This document shows positions 12,891 to 18,971 of a stretch of 24,805 nucleotides of DNA, one piece after another. The translations under genes were made by a program, and so were the position numbers. Origin of the DNA: a virus; the IMG/VR virus record IMGVR_UViG_3300044641_007443, positions 1-24,805 of that record; one strand, 5' to 3'. Numbering within the stretch: position 1 is the first letter of the stretch; every line of letters begins with the position of its first letter. The notes beneath the pieces were generated by a model. It made no database searches. It saw only the letters and a list, made by a program, of their open reading frames with translations, and was not told the origin of the DNA.

Positions 12891-13333
12891 AGACTGTCGC
12901 CATTCCCATGGGTCTTGTAGGGGACCGCACGTCGACGTCGCTGCACATCCATGTCGCAGCCTTGCTGGCCCTAGAAGCCAGTTCCTACGGCTGGGTGCGC
13001 ATCTCGCAGCGTTCGATCTCCGAGGCAACTGGCGCAAGCCAGCAAGACATCGTGGATGCTCTGCGCATCCTGCGCGACAAGAACTACCTTGCCGTCGACA
13101 AGGACGAAGACGGCATGTTCTATCGGCTCCTCTGGTTTCGCACGACACAACAAGAGGAGCCCAAGAAGTATCGCTGGGTCTACGTTCGCCGCCTTGGCGA
13201 CAAAGGCAAAGGCGGATACTTGCGCATCAACGGCGGCCCAGACGATCGCGACGAGCTGAAGAACTGGCTGGTCGGCATGGGCTACGACCTGCTTCGGCTT
13301 CACGACGAGCCTCCGCAAAAGGCCCCGTCGTGA
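12887..13333 (+). CDS. Winged-helix DNA-binding protein (148 aa)
   Basis: The 148-aa product begins MKTVAIPMGLVGD and has a winged-helix segment at about residues 20-80 (VAALLALEASSYGWVRISQR, SISEATGASQQDIVDALRIL, KNYLAVDKDEDG), then a basic strand-rich tail. It resembles small phage replication or transcription regulators. No other replication initiator is recognisable in the window, so that role is possible, but it is inference. ATG 12887 overlaps the DUF1064 stop. The last bases of the gene form one arm of a terminator hairpin. Confidence 0.7.
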   Translation: MKTVAIPMGLVGDRTSTSLHIHVAALLALEASSYGWVRISQRSISEATGASQQDIVDALRILRDKNYLAVDKDEDGMFYRLLWFRTTQQEEPKKYRWVYVRRLGDKGKGGYLRINGGPDDRDELKNWLVGMGYDLLRLHDEPPQKAPS

Positions 13334-13341
13334 TTTTTTTT
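13301..13341 (+). terminator. Terminator overlapping the 3' end of the winged-helix gene
   Basis: CACGACG (13301-13307) pairs with CGTCGTG (13326-13332), with an inner GCC/GGC stem, followed by eight Ts at 13334-13341. The right arm includes the TG of the TGA stop codon, so the coding end doubles as the terminator. Confidence 0.85.
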
Positions 13342-13351
13342 GCCTTGAGCG

Positions 13352-13365
13352 CTGCAATTTTGCAC
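13352..13365. promoter_or_regulatory. Operator-like palindrome before the recombination operon
   Basis: CTGCA-ATTT-TGCAC matches the 14-bp motif at 9 of 10 arm positions, with the same centre (ATTT) as the copy at 7857-7870. As there, it lies between a terminator and the ribosome site (AGGAGGGA) of the next operon. Confidence 0.6.
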
Positions 13366-13385
13366 CTTCAACAGGAGGGAACCTG

Positions 13386-14282
13386 ATGGGCTACACGATC
13401 AGCGCAACCGATGCGCGCCGGCTGATGCGCGGCGACGGCATCAATCTCTGGAAGGAGAAGAAGGGACTCGCGACGCCAGAGGACCTGTCTGGCGTTCTGC
13501 GCGTCCAGCTCGGCCTCGTCACCGAAGCCTTCAACTTGTCCTGGTGGCAGCGCAACCACGACAACGAGAAGTTCGGCGTTTCCGCAAACGTGACCTTCGA
13601 CGCGATGCCCGCCTTCACGCCCGATGCCGATCGCCGGCTGAAGGCTGGTGGCATTGGCGGCGTCTGCGAGTACGTCAACACAGACCGCGTCTGGCAGACC
13701 TGCACGCCTGATGGCGTTGTCTGGTGCAAGGAAGCCATCCGCCAACCTCTCGGCCTCATCGAGGCCAAGCACACTCGGCCAATCGGCGATGGCAACGAGC
13801 CATACTCTGTCATCCAGGCGAACTACTGGCAGTTCGTCCACCAGATGATGGTCACCGGCTTCAAGCAGACCTTCGTCTCGGTGCTCTACGGCAACGACGA
13901 GTGGCGTCCATTCGTCGTGCAGCGCAACGAGGATGACATCGCCACGCTGCTCGGCGCCGAGCTCATGTTCCTGCGCGAGCTCGAAGGCGACACGCCTCCC
14001 GGCATTGTCTGGGACCTTCCAGACGATCGACCGATCCCGGGCGTGCCGACGCGCAAGCTGACCACGGCGGACGTCGAGAGAGCCAACTGGGCCAGCGACT
14101 TCATCGCGGCCGCAAGCGACTTCGTCTTGAACTACGACAGCGACAAGCGGCTCGACGCCGCCAAGAAGGCCCTGCGTGGGTTCTTGCCCGAGGATGCCGT
14201 GAAGATCGAGGCATTCGGGGTCCGCGTGAACCGCACCCAGCGCGGCATCGTCATCAGCCAACTCAAGGAGAAGGCGGCATGA
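13386..14282 (+). CDS. YqaJ-like viral recombinase / exonuclease
   Basis: The 298-aa protein is a PD-(D/E)XK exonuclease of the YqaJ/lambda Exo type. Signatures are LGLVTEAFNLSWW with Glu47, TCTPDGVV with Asp109, LGLIEAKHT with Glu126 and Lys128, and the ANYWQFVHQMMVTG helix at 145-158. It resects dsDNA 5' ends to leave ssDNA for the annealing protein encoded two genes later. Start ATG 13386 follows AGGAGGGA. It opens a long coupled operon running to the integrase, and the next gene overlaps by ATGA. Confidence 0.9.
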   Translation: MGYTISATDARRLMRGDGINLWKEKKGLATPEDLSGVLRVQLGLVTEAFNLSWWQRNHDNEKFGVSANVTFDAMPAFTPDADRRLKAGGIGGVCEYVNTDRVWQTCTPDGVVWCKEAIRQPLGLIEAKHTRPIGDGNEPYSVIQANYWQFVHQMMVTGFKQTFVSVLYGNDEWRPFVVQRNEDDIATLLGAELMFLRELEGDTPPGIVWDLPDDRPIPGVPTRKLTTADVERANWASDFIAAASDFVLNYDSDKRLDAAKKALRGFLPEDAVKIEAFGVRVNRTQRGIVISQLKEKAA

Positions 14283-14674
14283 AGTCCATCGACATCAGCA
14301 TCAAGCAAGCCCACGAGATGGTGGCGCTGCTACGCGACAGCCTGCCCTTCATCAGGGGGGTCAACTTCAACATCAGGTCCGGCGAGAAGACGGACAACCA
14401 GGAGCGATTCTACATCTCGCTGTTTGCCGACCTCGAGGAGGCGTCGCCCTTGTCTGGCGCCACCTACGGCATCCATGGGTCGGGCTACACCGACGAGGGG
14501 ATGGGCAAGATCGTCGCCAGGTTCCGCAGCGACTACCTCCGTGCGCTGGAGGTGATGGTCAACAAGCACATCGGCGAGAACACCATCAACCGACTGCTTC
14601 AGGAGTACGAGGACAAGAACCTCGACTTCATCGACGGCCCCACCGTGTCGGCGCTCGCCAAGGAGGTCGCATGA
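14279..14674 (+). CDS. Hypothetical protein in recombination operon (131 aa)
   Basis: The 131-aa protein (MKSIDISIKQAHEMVALLRD, PFIRGVNFNIRSGEKTDNQE, GIHGSGYTDEGMGKIVARF) is soluble, with mixed alpha/beta character. It is coupled by ATGA to both the exonuclease and the annealing-protein genes. That position suggests an accessory of the recombination pair, but I recognise no family and see no catalytic motif. Confidence 0.75.
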   Translation: MKSIDISIKQAHEMVALLRDSLPFIRGVNFNIRSGEKTDNQERFYISLFADLEEASPLSGATYGIHGSGYTDEGMGKIVARFRSDYLRALEVMVNKHIGENTINRLLQEYEDKNLDFIDGPTVSALAKEVA

Positions 14675-15357
14675 GCAAGGAAACCAACCTCCTTCTGTGG
14701 GACAGCCTGTCGAAGACGGACCCGGCCCACACCAAGTCCTTCACTCGCGGCGGCGGCTTCTCCGGCACGGCCATCAAGCCCATGTGGGCGGTGTGGCGCG
14801 CCACCAAGGAGTTCGGTCCCTGCGGCATCGGCTGGGGCTGGGACGTCCTCGACACCAAGATCGCCGAAGGCATGGTCTTCTGCCTTGTGCGCGTCTGGTA
14901 CGTCAACGCCGGCATGCGCTACGAGACCGGCGCGCAATGGGGCGGCACCGAAATCCGCACGCCGCGCAAGGACGGCTCAAGCCGCGCCGACGACGAGTCC
15001 TTCAAGAAGTCCGTCACCGACGGCATCACGAAGTGCCTCAGCTACATCGGCATAGGCGGCGACGTCCATCTCGGCCAGTTCGACGACACCAAGTACGTCT
15101 CCGAGGCCAAGGCCGACTTCGAGATCGAGGCCAAGGCATCGGCCGTCAGCAAGCAGCGCCGCCTTGACGAGTCGTTCGTGACCGGCGCCATCGCCGCGCT
15201 CAAGGGGGTCAAGTCCGCCGACGAGCTCATGTCCCTTGGCCGCGTTCATGCGCCACGGGTCAAGGAGATCCGCGAGCGGAACCCCGAGCTGCTCGAGGAC
15301 TACGCATCGACCGGCCGGGAGATGAAGGAGAAGTTCTCCAGCAAGGAGGCTGCGTGA
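14671..15357 (+). CDS. Single-strand annealing protein (Rad52/Sak-like)
   Basis: The 228-aa protein has the layout of phage Rad52/Sak-type annealing proteins: KPMWAVWRATKEFGPCGIGW, a basic strand region VRVWYVNAGMRYETGAQWGG, then the hallmark DDESFKKSVTDGITKCLSYI followed by GGDVHLGQFDDTKYV. The C-terminal third is a charged helical tail, likely for SSB or exonuclease contact. It would anneal the ssDNA made by the YqaJ exonuclease, aided by SSB-2 two genes downstream. ATG 14671 and GTG 15354 overlaps lock it into the operon. An Erf-like assignment is the alternative. Confidence 0.75.
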   Translation: MSKETNLLLWDSLSKTDPAHTKSFTRGGGFSGTAIKPMWAVWRATKEFGPCGIGWGWDVLDTKIAEGMVFCLVRVWYVNAGMRYETGAQWGGTEIRTPRKDGSSRADDESFKKSVTDGITKCLSYIGIGGDVHLGQFDDTKYVSEAKADFEIEAKASAVSKQRRLDESFVTGAIAALKGVKSADELMSLGRVHAPRVKEIRERNPELLEDYASTGREMKEKFSSKEAA

Positions 15358-15659
15358 TCCAGGTCCAGATCATCCCCGCGGATGGCGACGAGCTTGGGGA
15401 GGAGGCCATGCTCGCTCGCGAATGCGTCGAGACGTCGGTGCGCTTTGCAGCGGTGATGCTCGAGGAGTACCGCAGCCCGGGGCTCGTCATCTACGCGATG
15501 CTCACGTCGATCGCCTGGGTCTCGCGCTTCAAGCGACCCGTCGGCATGAGCGACGAGGAAGCCATCAACGACATCGTTCAAGGGATTCGAGGCGTCTTCC
15601 AGAACGTGGAGATGCGCGACGTCACGGCCAACTACCACTCAGAGGGAGGCAAGGCATGA
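15354..15659 (+). CDS. Hypothetical protein, GTG start (101 aa)
   Basis: It starts with GTG 15354, overlapping the previous stop as GTGA, and ends by overlapping the SSB-2 ATG. The 101-aa acidic helical product (GEEAMLARECVETSVRFAAV, SPGLVIYAMLTSIAWVSRF) has one moderately hydrophobic helix, more likely buried than membrane-spanning. No family is recognised. It belongs by position to the recombination module. Confidence 0.7.
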   Translation: MIQVQIIPADGDELGEEAMLARECVETSVRFAAVMLEEYRSPGLVIYAMLTSIAWVSRFKRPVGMSDEEAINDIVQGIRGVFQNVEMRDVTANYHSEGGKA

Positions 15660-16057
15660 ACACCGTCTATCTCATCGGCAACGTCGGCAAGGACGCCGAG
15701 TTCAAGGCGGATGTCGGCAGCGGACTGCTTCGTTTCTCGCTTGCGACCAGCGAGCGCTACACGAAGAAGGACGGCAGCAAGGGCGAGTCCACGACCTGGC
15801 ACAACATCGTCATGTGGGGAGAGCGCGGCAAGGCGCTCGCCAACGTCGCGAAGAAGGGCCAGATGATGATGGTCGTCGGCTCCATCAAGACGCGCCAGTA
15901 CGAGAAGGATGGCCAGAAGCGCACGGCGACGGAAGTCGATGCTCGCGACTGCGTCGCCCTCTTCGCCAACAAGAACGCCCAGGTCGATGCGCCCGCCGAC
16001 AAGCCGGCCAAGCCGGACGCCGGCTCGTCGATCGACGACGACGAAATCCCGTTCTGA
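15656..16057 (+). CDS. ssb: Single-stranded DNA-binding protein, copy 2
   Basis: The 133-aa SSB reads MNTVYLIGNVGKDAEFKADV, LRFSLATSERYTKKDG, WHNIVMWGERGKALANVAKK, MMMVVGSIKTRQYEKDGQKR, then an Ala/Pro/Lys linker and the acidic tip DDDEIPF. It is clearly an OB-fold SSB, diverged from SSB-1 (7367-7804). It is co-transcribed with the exonuclease and annealing protein, so it likely serves recombination. The start at ATG 15656 makes an ATGA overlap. Confidence 0.95.
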   Translation: MNTVYLIGNVGKDAEFKADVGSGLLRFSLATSERYTKKDGSKGESTTWHNIVMWGERGKALANVAKKGQMMMVVGSIKTRQYEKDGQKRTATEVDARDCVALFANKNAQVDAPADKPAKPDAGSSIDDDEIPF

Positions 16058-16067
16058 GGAGGGTGAC

Positions 16068-16358
16068 ATGGAGCTCCTCACCGGCAAGCAGCGCAAGGAA
16101 GAGGCCCTCGACTTGTTCGAGGGGCGGCAGGATGCATGGCTCGCCAACGCCAGGGACATGGCGGCGCAGCTTGCTCGCGAGAACGGCAAGGTGACCAGCG
16201 ATGACATCTGGCTCACCCTGCCGCCGCCGCGCAGCGCGCACCCATCGGTCATGGGTGCCTTGTTCAGGGACAATCGGTTCAGGCTGGTCGACTTCACCCT
16301 GTCGAAGCGGCCGCGTGCCAATGCGCGTCGCATTGGCGTCTACGAGCTGACGTCCTGA
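16068..16358 (+). CDS. Hypothetical protein (96 aa)
   Basis: From ATG 16068, after GAGGAGGGTGAC, the 96-aa product reads MELLTGKQRKEEALDLFEGR, ENGKVTSDDIWLTLPPP, SVMGALFRDNRFRLV and NARRIGVYELTS. The pattern (helices, then VTSDD, then GALFR..RF, then a terminal VYEL strand) looks like a small winged-helix domain seen in many phage early operons. The function is not established. The next gene starts on its stop codon (TGATG). Confidence 0.7.
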   Translation: MELLTGKQRKEEALDLFEGRQDAWLANARDMAAQLARENGKVTSDDIWLTLPPPRSAHPSVMGALFRDNRFRLVDFTLSKRPRANARRIGVYELTS

Positions 16359-16591
16359 TGCCTCCGAGGGCCTGGCCGAAGCTGCCAGATCCGCTTTCGA
16401 CGCCGATCGCGTTGCGAGCGGCCGCGAGGGCGCGCATCACGGAAGCCATGCTGCATTCAGAGGATTCATGGGACCGACTGCACCACATGCAGGTCGCCAC
16501 CGAATACGAAAGGAAGGCGGATCTTGCGCAACGCATCATCCAGCAGAACGTCGCTTCTCTCGACGCACGCTCACCCGAACATCCCGAGTGA
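16358..16591 (+). CDS. Hypothetical helical protein (77 aa)
   Basis: The 77-aa product starts at ATG 16358, one base overlapping the previous stop. It is helical and charged (RAAARARITEAMLHSEDSWD, VATEYERKADLAQRIIQQNV). No family is recognised. It may overlap the next gene, whose start is uncertain. Confidence 0.6.
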   Translation: MPPRAWPKLPDPLSTPIALRAAARARITEAMLHSEDSWDRLHHMQVATEYERKADLAQRIIQQNVASLDARSPEHPE

Positions 16592-16610
16592 GTACATCGA
16601 CTTCCTTGTC

Positions 16611-16775
16611 ATGGTGCGCCCGACGCTCAAGGCAGCCGCGGAGGAAGCGGAACTCTGGCAGCGCGAACATCGGCTGATGCTCCTCGAGCAAGCAGACCGT
16701 CTCATTGCCGACATGCAGCGGCGATGGAGCATGCACATCCGGTTCCCCGTCAAGACGCTAGGGAGCGTGCAATGA
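16611..16775 (+). CDS. Small helical hypothetical protein (54 aa, start uncertain)
   Basis: The frame is read from ATG 16611 (MVRPTLKAAAEEAELWQREH, then MLLEQADRLIADMQRRWSM). A longer version from TTG 16524, with AAGGAAGG upstream, would give 83 aa and overlap the 77-aa gene by 68 bases. The residues just before 16611 (SEYIDFLV) look protein-like, which favours the longer form somewhat. Its stop overlaps the next ATG. Helical, coiled-coil-like; function unknown. Confidence 0.5.
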   Translation: MVRPTLKAAAEEAELWQREHRLMLLEQADRLIADMQRRWSMHIRFPVKTLGSVQ

Positions 16776-17161
16776 GCATCTGCAAAGTCTGCAACGGCAT
16801 GGGCCAGCACGAGATCGAAGGCTTCTCGTTCCCATACAGGACACAGATCGTCGATTGCTTGGACTGCGATGGCGATGGCTCCGATCCTCGCTGGGTGGAG
16901 AAGATGAGCCTCGACGAGCTGGTCGAGCATCTTGGCAAGGAGGAGAGCGACGAGCTTCGCGAGGAAGCTGCGCGCCGTCTCATCAAGTACCACAGAGCCG
17001 AGCAGATCGTGTCTGGCCAGCTCATGGAGCTCGAGGCCAGGAACAAGGTGATGGAAGAGGCCCTGCGAAAGATCAGGGACCAAGGTGGCGACGTCGTCGA
17101 GAAGTGGTCTTCGCAGGTTGCGGATCAGGCTCTTCTGGTCGGCGCTTCCGCACCTTTTTGA
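16772..17161 (+). CDS. DnaJ-type zinc-finger-containing protein (129 aa)
   Basis: The N-terminus carries two CxxCxGxG-like motifs, CKVCNGMG (Cys4, Cys7) and CLDCDGDG (Cys29, Cys32), the repeat used by DnaJ-type zinc ribbons. There is no J-domain. The rest is a long charged helix (SLDELVEHLGKEESDELREE, LMELEARNKVMEEALRKIRD). It is likely a zinc-binding early phage protein that contacts nucleic acid or another protein. ATG 16772 overlaps the upstream stop. Function unknown. Confidence 0.75.
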   Translation: MSICKVCNGMGQHEIEGFSFPYRTQIVDCLDCDGDGSDPRWVEKMSLDELVEHLGKEESDELREEAARRLIKYHRAEQIVSGQLMELEARNKVMEEALRKIRDQGGDVVEKWSSQVADQALLVGASAPF

Positions 17162-17168
17162 GTCGAGC

Positions 17169-17219
17169 ATGGAGACCGGGATCGCGCTTCTGAAGGCGGT
17201 GCAGGAGGCCAAGCCATGA
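17169..17219 (+). CDS. Possible 16-aa mini-ORF coupled to next gene
   Basis: ATG 17169 encodes METGIALLKAVQEAKP and its TGA overlaps the ATG of the next gene (17216). The frame is open upstream to 17052, so a GTG start further back could give about 44 residues. The overlap matches the local style, but evidence for expression is weak. Confidence 0.25.
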   Translation: METGIALLKAVQEAKP

Positions 17220-17587
17220 CCCTCTACAACATCGAGCCCTCCGGCATGACCGAGCATCATGCGCGTGGGAAGATGTGCTGGCGAGACACATCCAAGACAT
17301 GCGTCGGATCAAGCTGCATGGCATGGCAATGGACCCAGCTTGAGAACGAGTACGCATGGGTTCGCCTTGGCCGCAAGCCAATCGACGGCGAGTGGACGAT
17401 GTTCACGAAAGCCACGCCGATGGTCGTTGGTGCGCTGAAGTTTGTTCCATGGAAGCGCCCAATCCATTTCAGCCAGAGGCATCTCAGGCTTGGCCGCTGC
17501 GGCGCCGTGCCGAGCATGGCGCGAACGGCATCGATCGAGCCAAGCATGATGCCGCACGATGAGACGCAAGAGGGCGGCCATGAGTGA
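17216..17587 (+). CDS. Small Cys-containing hypothetical protein (123 aa)
   Basis: The N-terminal third, MTLYNIEPSGMTEHHARGKM followed by CWRDTSKTCVGSSCMAWQW, has Cys21, Cys29 and Cys34. It looks like small phage proteins with a C..C..CMAWxW zinc-site pattern. The C-terminal part is less ordered (SMARTASIEPSMMPHDE). It sits just upstream of the excisionase-like gene and overlaps it by 8 bases. Function unknown. Confidence 0.65.
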   Translation: MTLYNIEPSGMTEHHARGKMCWRDTSKTCVGSSCMAWQWTQLENEYAWVRLGRKPIDGEWTMFTKATPMVVGALKFVPWKRPIHFSQRHLRLGRCGAVPSMARTASIEPSMMPHDETQEGGHE

Positions 17588-18002
17588 CCTGCCACAGCTC
17601 TACACGCTCGATGACGTCGCGAGGTCGATGAAGTTGCGCAAGGACACCATCCTGCGCCACCTGGCCCGCCACGACATCCCGCGGATCGGCAGCGGCCGCG
17701 GCATGCGGTTGACACGCGAGGCCTACGACCTGTTGATTCGCTGCCTATGCTCAAGCTCCTGCCCCCGGGGAAGCGATCGCCCTTCTGGTCCGTCCGCGGA
17801 CGGCACGGAGGACGGTTGCTCGAAGTCAGCACTCGCACGACTGACGCAGGGCTGGCGAAACAGCGGTACCGAGAGCTCCTCAGGACACTCGGCGCCAAGG
17901 AGCCGGGCCCGGCGCACACCGTCGGCTTCGCCGAGGCCGCCCGGGCCTACCTCGCCTTCCGCGACCTTGACGATCGCCAGCGCGCCGACATCCAGCGATT
18001 GA
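17580..18002 (+). CDS. Excisionase-like HTH protein overlapping the integrase start
   Basis: From ATG 17580 the first ~58 residues form a MerR/AlpA-type HTH (LPQLYTLDDVARSMKLRKDT, ILRHLARHDIPRIGSGRGMR, LTREAYDLLI), as in excisionases and directionality factors. The frame then stays open to 18002, giving a Ser/Arg/Pro-rich tail that overlaps the first 85 codons of the integrase in another frame. The tail looks disordered and may be shadow sequence, but no earlier stop exists. Position next to int supports an excisionase role. Confidence 0.65.
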   Translation: MSDLPQLYTLDDVARSMKLRKDTILRHLARHDIPRIGSGRGMRLTREAYDLLIRCLCSSSCPRGSDRPSGPSADGTEDGCSKSALARLTQGWRNSGTESSSGHSAPRSRARRTPSASPRPPGPTSPSATLTIASAPTSSD

Positions 18003-18751
18003 GCCGGGAACTGGGCGACACGCCTTGCGCCCAGGTCACGCAGGCGCAGCTGGTCGATGTCGCCAACCGCCTCTTCCCCGCCGGCAAGGCCAGCAGCAAG
18101 AACCGGCTGGTCATCACCCCGGCCTCGGCCATCCTCCACTACGCCTCCCAGCAGGGCTGGTGCCCATGGCGACGGATCTCCCGGTTCCGGGAGGCCAAGC
18201 CGGTCACCCGAGCCCTCTCCCAGCCAGACGCCCATCGCCTCATGGCGGCCGCGGCCGGCGAGGCCCGCGCCTTGCTCGAGGTGCTATTCGGGACCGGGTT
18301 GAGGATCTCGGACGTCCTTGCCCTGCGCTGGGACCAGATCGACATGGGGAATTGCACTCTGCGGTTGCGAATCGGCAAGACGCAGGAGGACCGGGTCCTG
18401 CCGCTTTCCCCGCTTGCCATGCAGGGCCTTCACAGACTGCCCAGGAAGCCCCAGGAGCGACTTTGGAGCGTCAGGGATAGATGGGCCGCCTACGACATGC
18501 TTTCGCCCGCCAGAGAGCGTTCTGGCGTCGATTTCACCCCCCACATGGCAAGGCACTCGGTCGGCAGCTGGCTCAACGACGCCGGCGCCGGCCTCAAGAC
18601 CATCATGGCGACCCTCGGCCACGCCGATCCCAAGTCCTCCATGCGCTACCAGGACGCCGACGTCGAGACGATCCGGCGGGCATGGGGGCGCGTGGGGGCT
18701 GTGGGGGCGCGTGGGGGAAACCGCGGCTCAAGGCAGAAGGCAAAGGCCTAG
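17747..18751 (+). CDS. int: Tyrosine-family phage integrase
   Basis: The 334-aa protein has all catalytic residues: Arg186 in GTGLRISDVLALRW, Lys211 in GKTQEDR, His266-x-x-Arg269 in TPHMARHS, His292 in TLGHAD and Tyr301 in SSMRYQDAD. The N-terminal ~60 residues form an arm-type-DNA-binding region and residues ~60-140 a core-binding SAM-like domain. It integrates the phage at a tRNA-Thr(GGT) gene, judging by the attP just downstream. Its extreme C-terminal codons are themselves built of GTGGGGG repeats (18682-18717). ATG 17747 is chosen because the protein aligns with integrase N-termini from there. Confidence 0.95.
   Translation: MLKLLPPGKRSPFWSVRGRHGGRLLEVSTRTTDAGLAKQRYRELLRTLGAKEPGPAHTVGFAEAARAYLAFRDLDDRQRADIQRLSRELGDTPCAQVTQAQLVDVANRLFPAGKASSKNRLVITPASAILHYASQQGWCPWRRISRFREAKPVTRALSQPDAHRLMAAAAGEARALLEVLFGTGLRISDVLALRWDQIDMGNCTLRLRIGKTQEDRVLPLSPLAMQGLHRLPRKPQERLWSVRDRWAAYDMLSPARERSGVDFTPHMARHSVGSWLNDAGAGLKTIMATLGHADPKSSMRYQDADVETIRRAWGRVGAVGARGGNRGSRQKAKA
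18682..18717 (+). repeat. Integrase arm-type repeats, left cluster
   Basis: ATGGGGG at 18682, then GTGGGGG at 18692, 18701 and 18711, spaced 9-10 bp in the same orientation, inside the last codons of int. Spacing near one helical turn and placement beside the attP core suggest binding sites for the integrase N-terminal domain. Confidence 0.6.
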
Positions 18752-18767
18752 CACGTCCCGTCCCTGC

Positions 18768-18814
18768 CCTTGGTAAGGACGGGGTCGAGTGTTCAATTCA
18801 CTTCGGCGGCACCA
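18768..18814 (+). other. attP: attP core: 3' half of tRNA-Thr(GGT)
   Basis: The sequence fits canonical tRNA numbering from position 30 to CCA: anticodon loop TTGGTAA (18770-18776, anticodon GGT), stem 3' half GGACG, 5-nt variable loop GGGTC, T-stem GAGTG/CACTT with loop TTCAATT, acceptor half CGGCGGC, then ACCA. The 5' side stops matching at position 29 (C against A at 41), so only a fragment is present. That is the identity segment that restores the host tRNA on integration. Confidence 0.85.
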
Positions 18815-18856
18815 TTTCCCTAGGGAAACGCATGGAATCGGCCTGCAAAAAGGCCG
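18815..18856. other. Palindrome and hairpin beside attP
   Basis: TTTCCC-TA-GGGAAA (18815-18828) abuts the tRNA CCA. CGGCC/GGCCG (18839-18856) encloses an A-rich loop. They could be integrase, excisionase or host-factor sites, or the terminator of the restored tRNA gene. Confidence 0.4.
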
Positions 18857-18863
18857 GATGCCT

Positions 18864-18888
18864 GTGGGGAGTGTGGGGGATGTGGGGG
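18864..18888 (+). repeat. Integrase arm-type repeats, right cluster
   Basis: GTGGGGA at 18864, GTGGGGG at 18873 and GTGGGGG at 18882, with 9-bp spacing, in the same orientation as the left cluster. They lie about 50 bp beyond the core, making a two-armed attP. Confidence 0.6.
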
Positions 18889-18942
18889 AGAAGCGGAGAC
18901 CGGCAGGCTGAATAGCGGCCTCCGCCCCCTCGGGAGCAGACA

Positions 18943-18965
18943 GGACAGGGGGAGGAAACCTGTCC
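18943..18965. terminator. Hairpin between convergent int and endolysin genes
   Basis: GGACAGG (18943-18949) pairs with CCTGTCC (18959-18965), with a 9-base loop, just downstream of the endolysin stop. There is no good T-run on either strand, so it is only a possible late-operon terminator. Confidence 0.3.
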
Positions 18966-18971
18966 GTTCCC

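Noticed and set aside
13368-14261. 297-codon minus-strand frame over the YqaJ exonuclease
   Set aside because: Antisense shadow; the plus-strand protein has complete PD-(D/E)XK signatures.
18768-18814. A functional tRNA gene
   Set aside because: Only the 3' half is present; the 5' half and correct anticodon-stem partner are missing, so it is an att identity segment.
18682-18888. CRISPR-like array from the GTGGGGG repeats
   Set aside because: Repeats are 7 bases with 2-3 base gaps and no spacers; placement at attP fits integrase arm sites.
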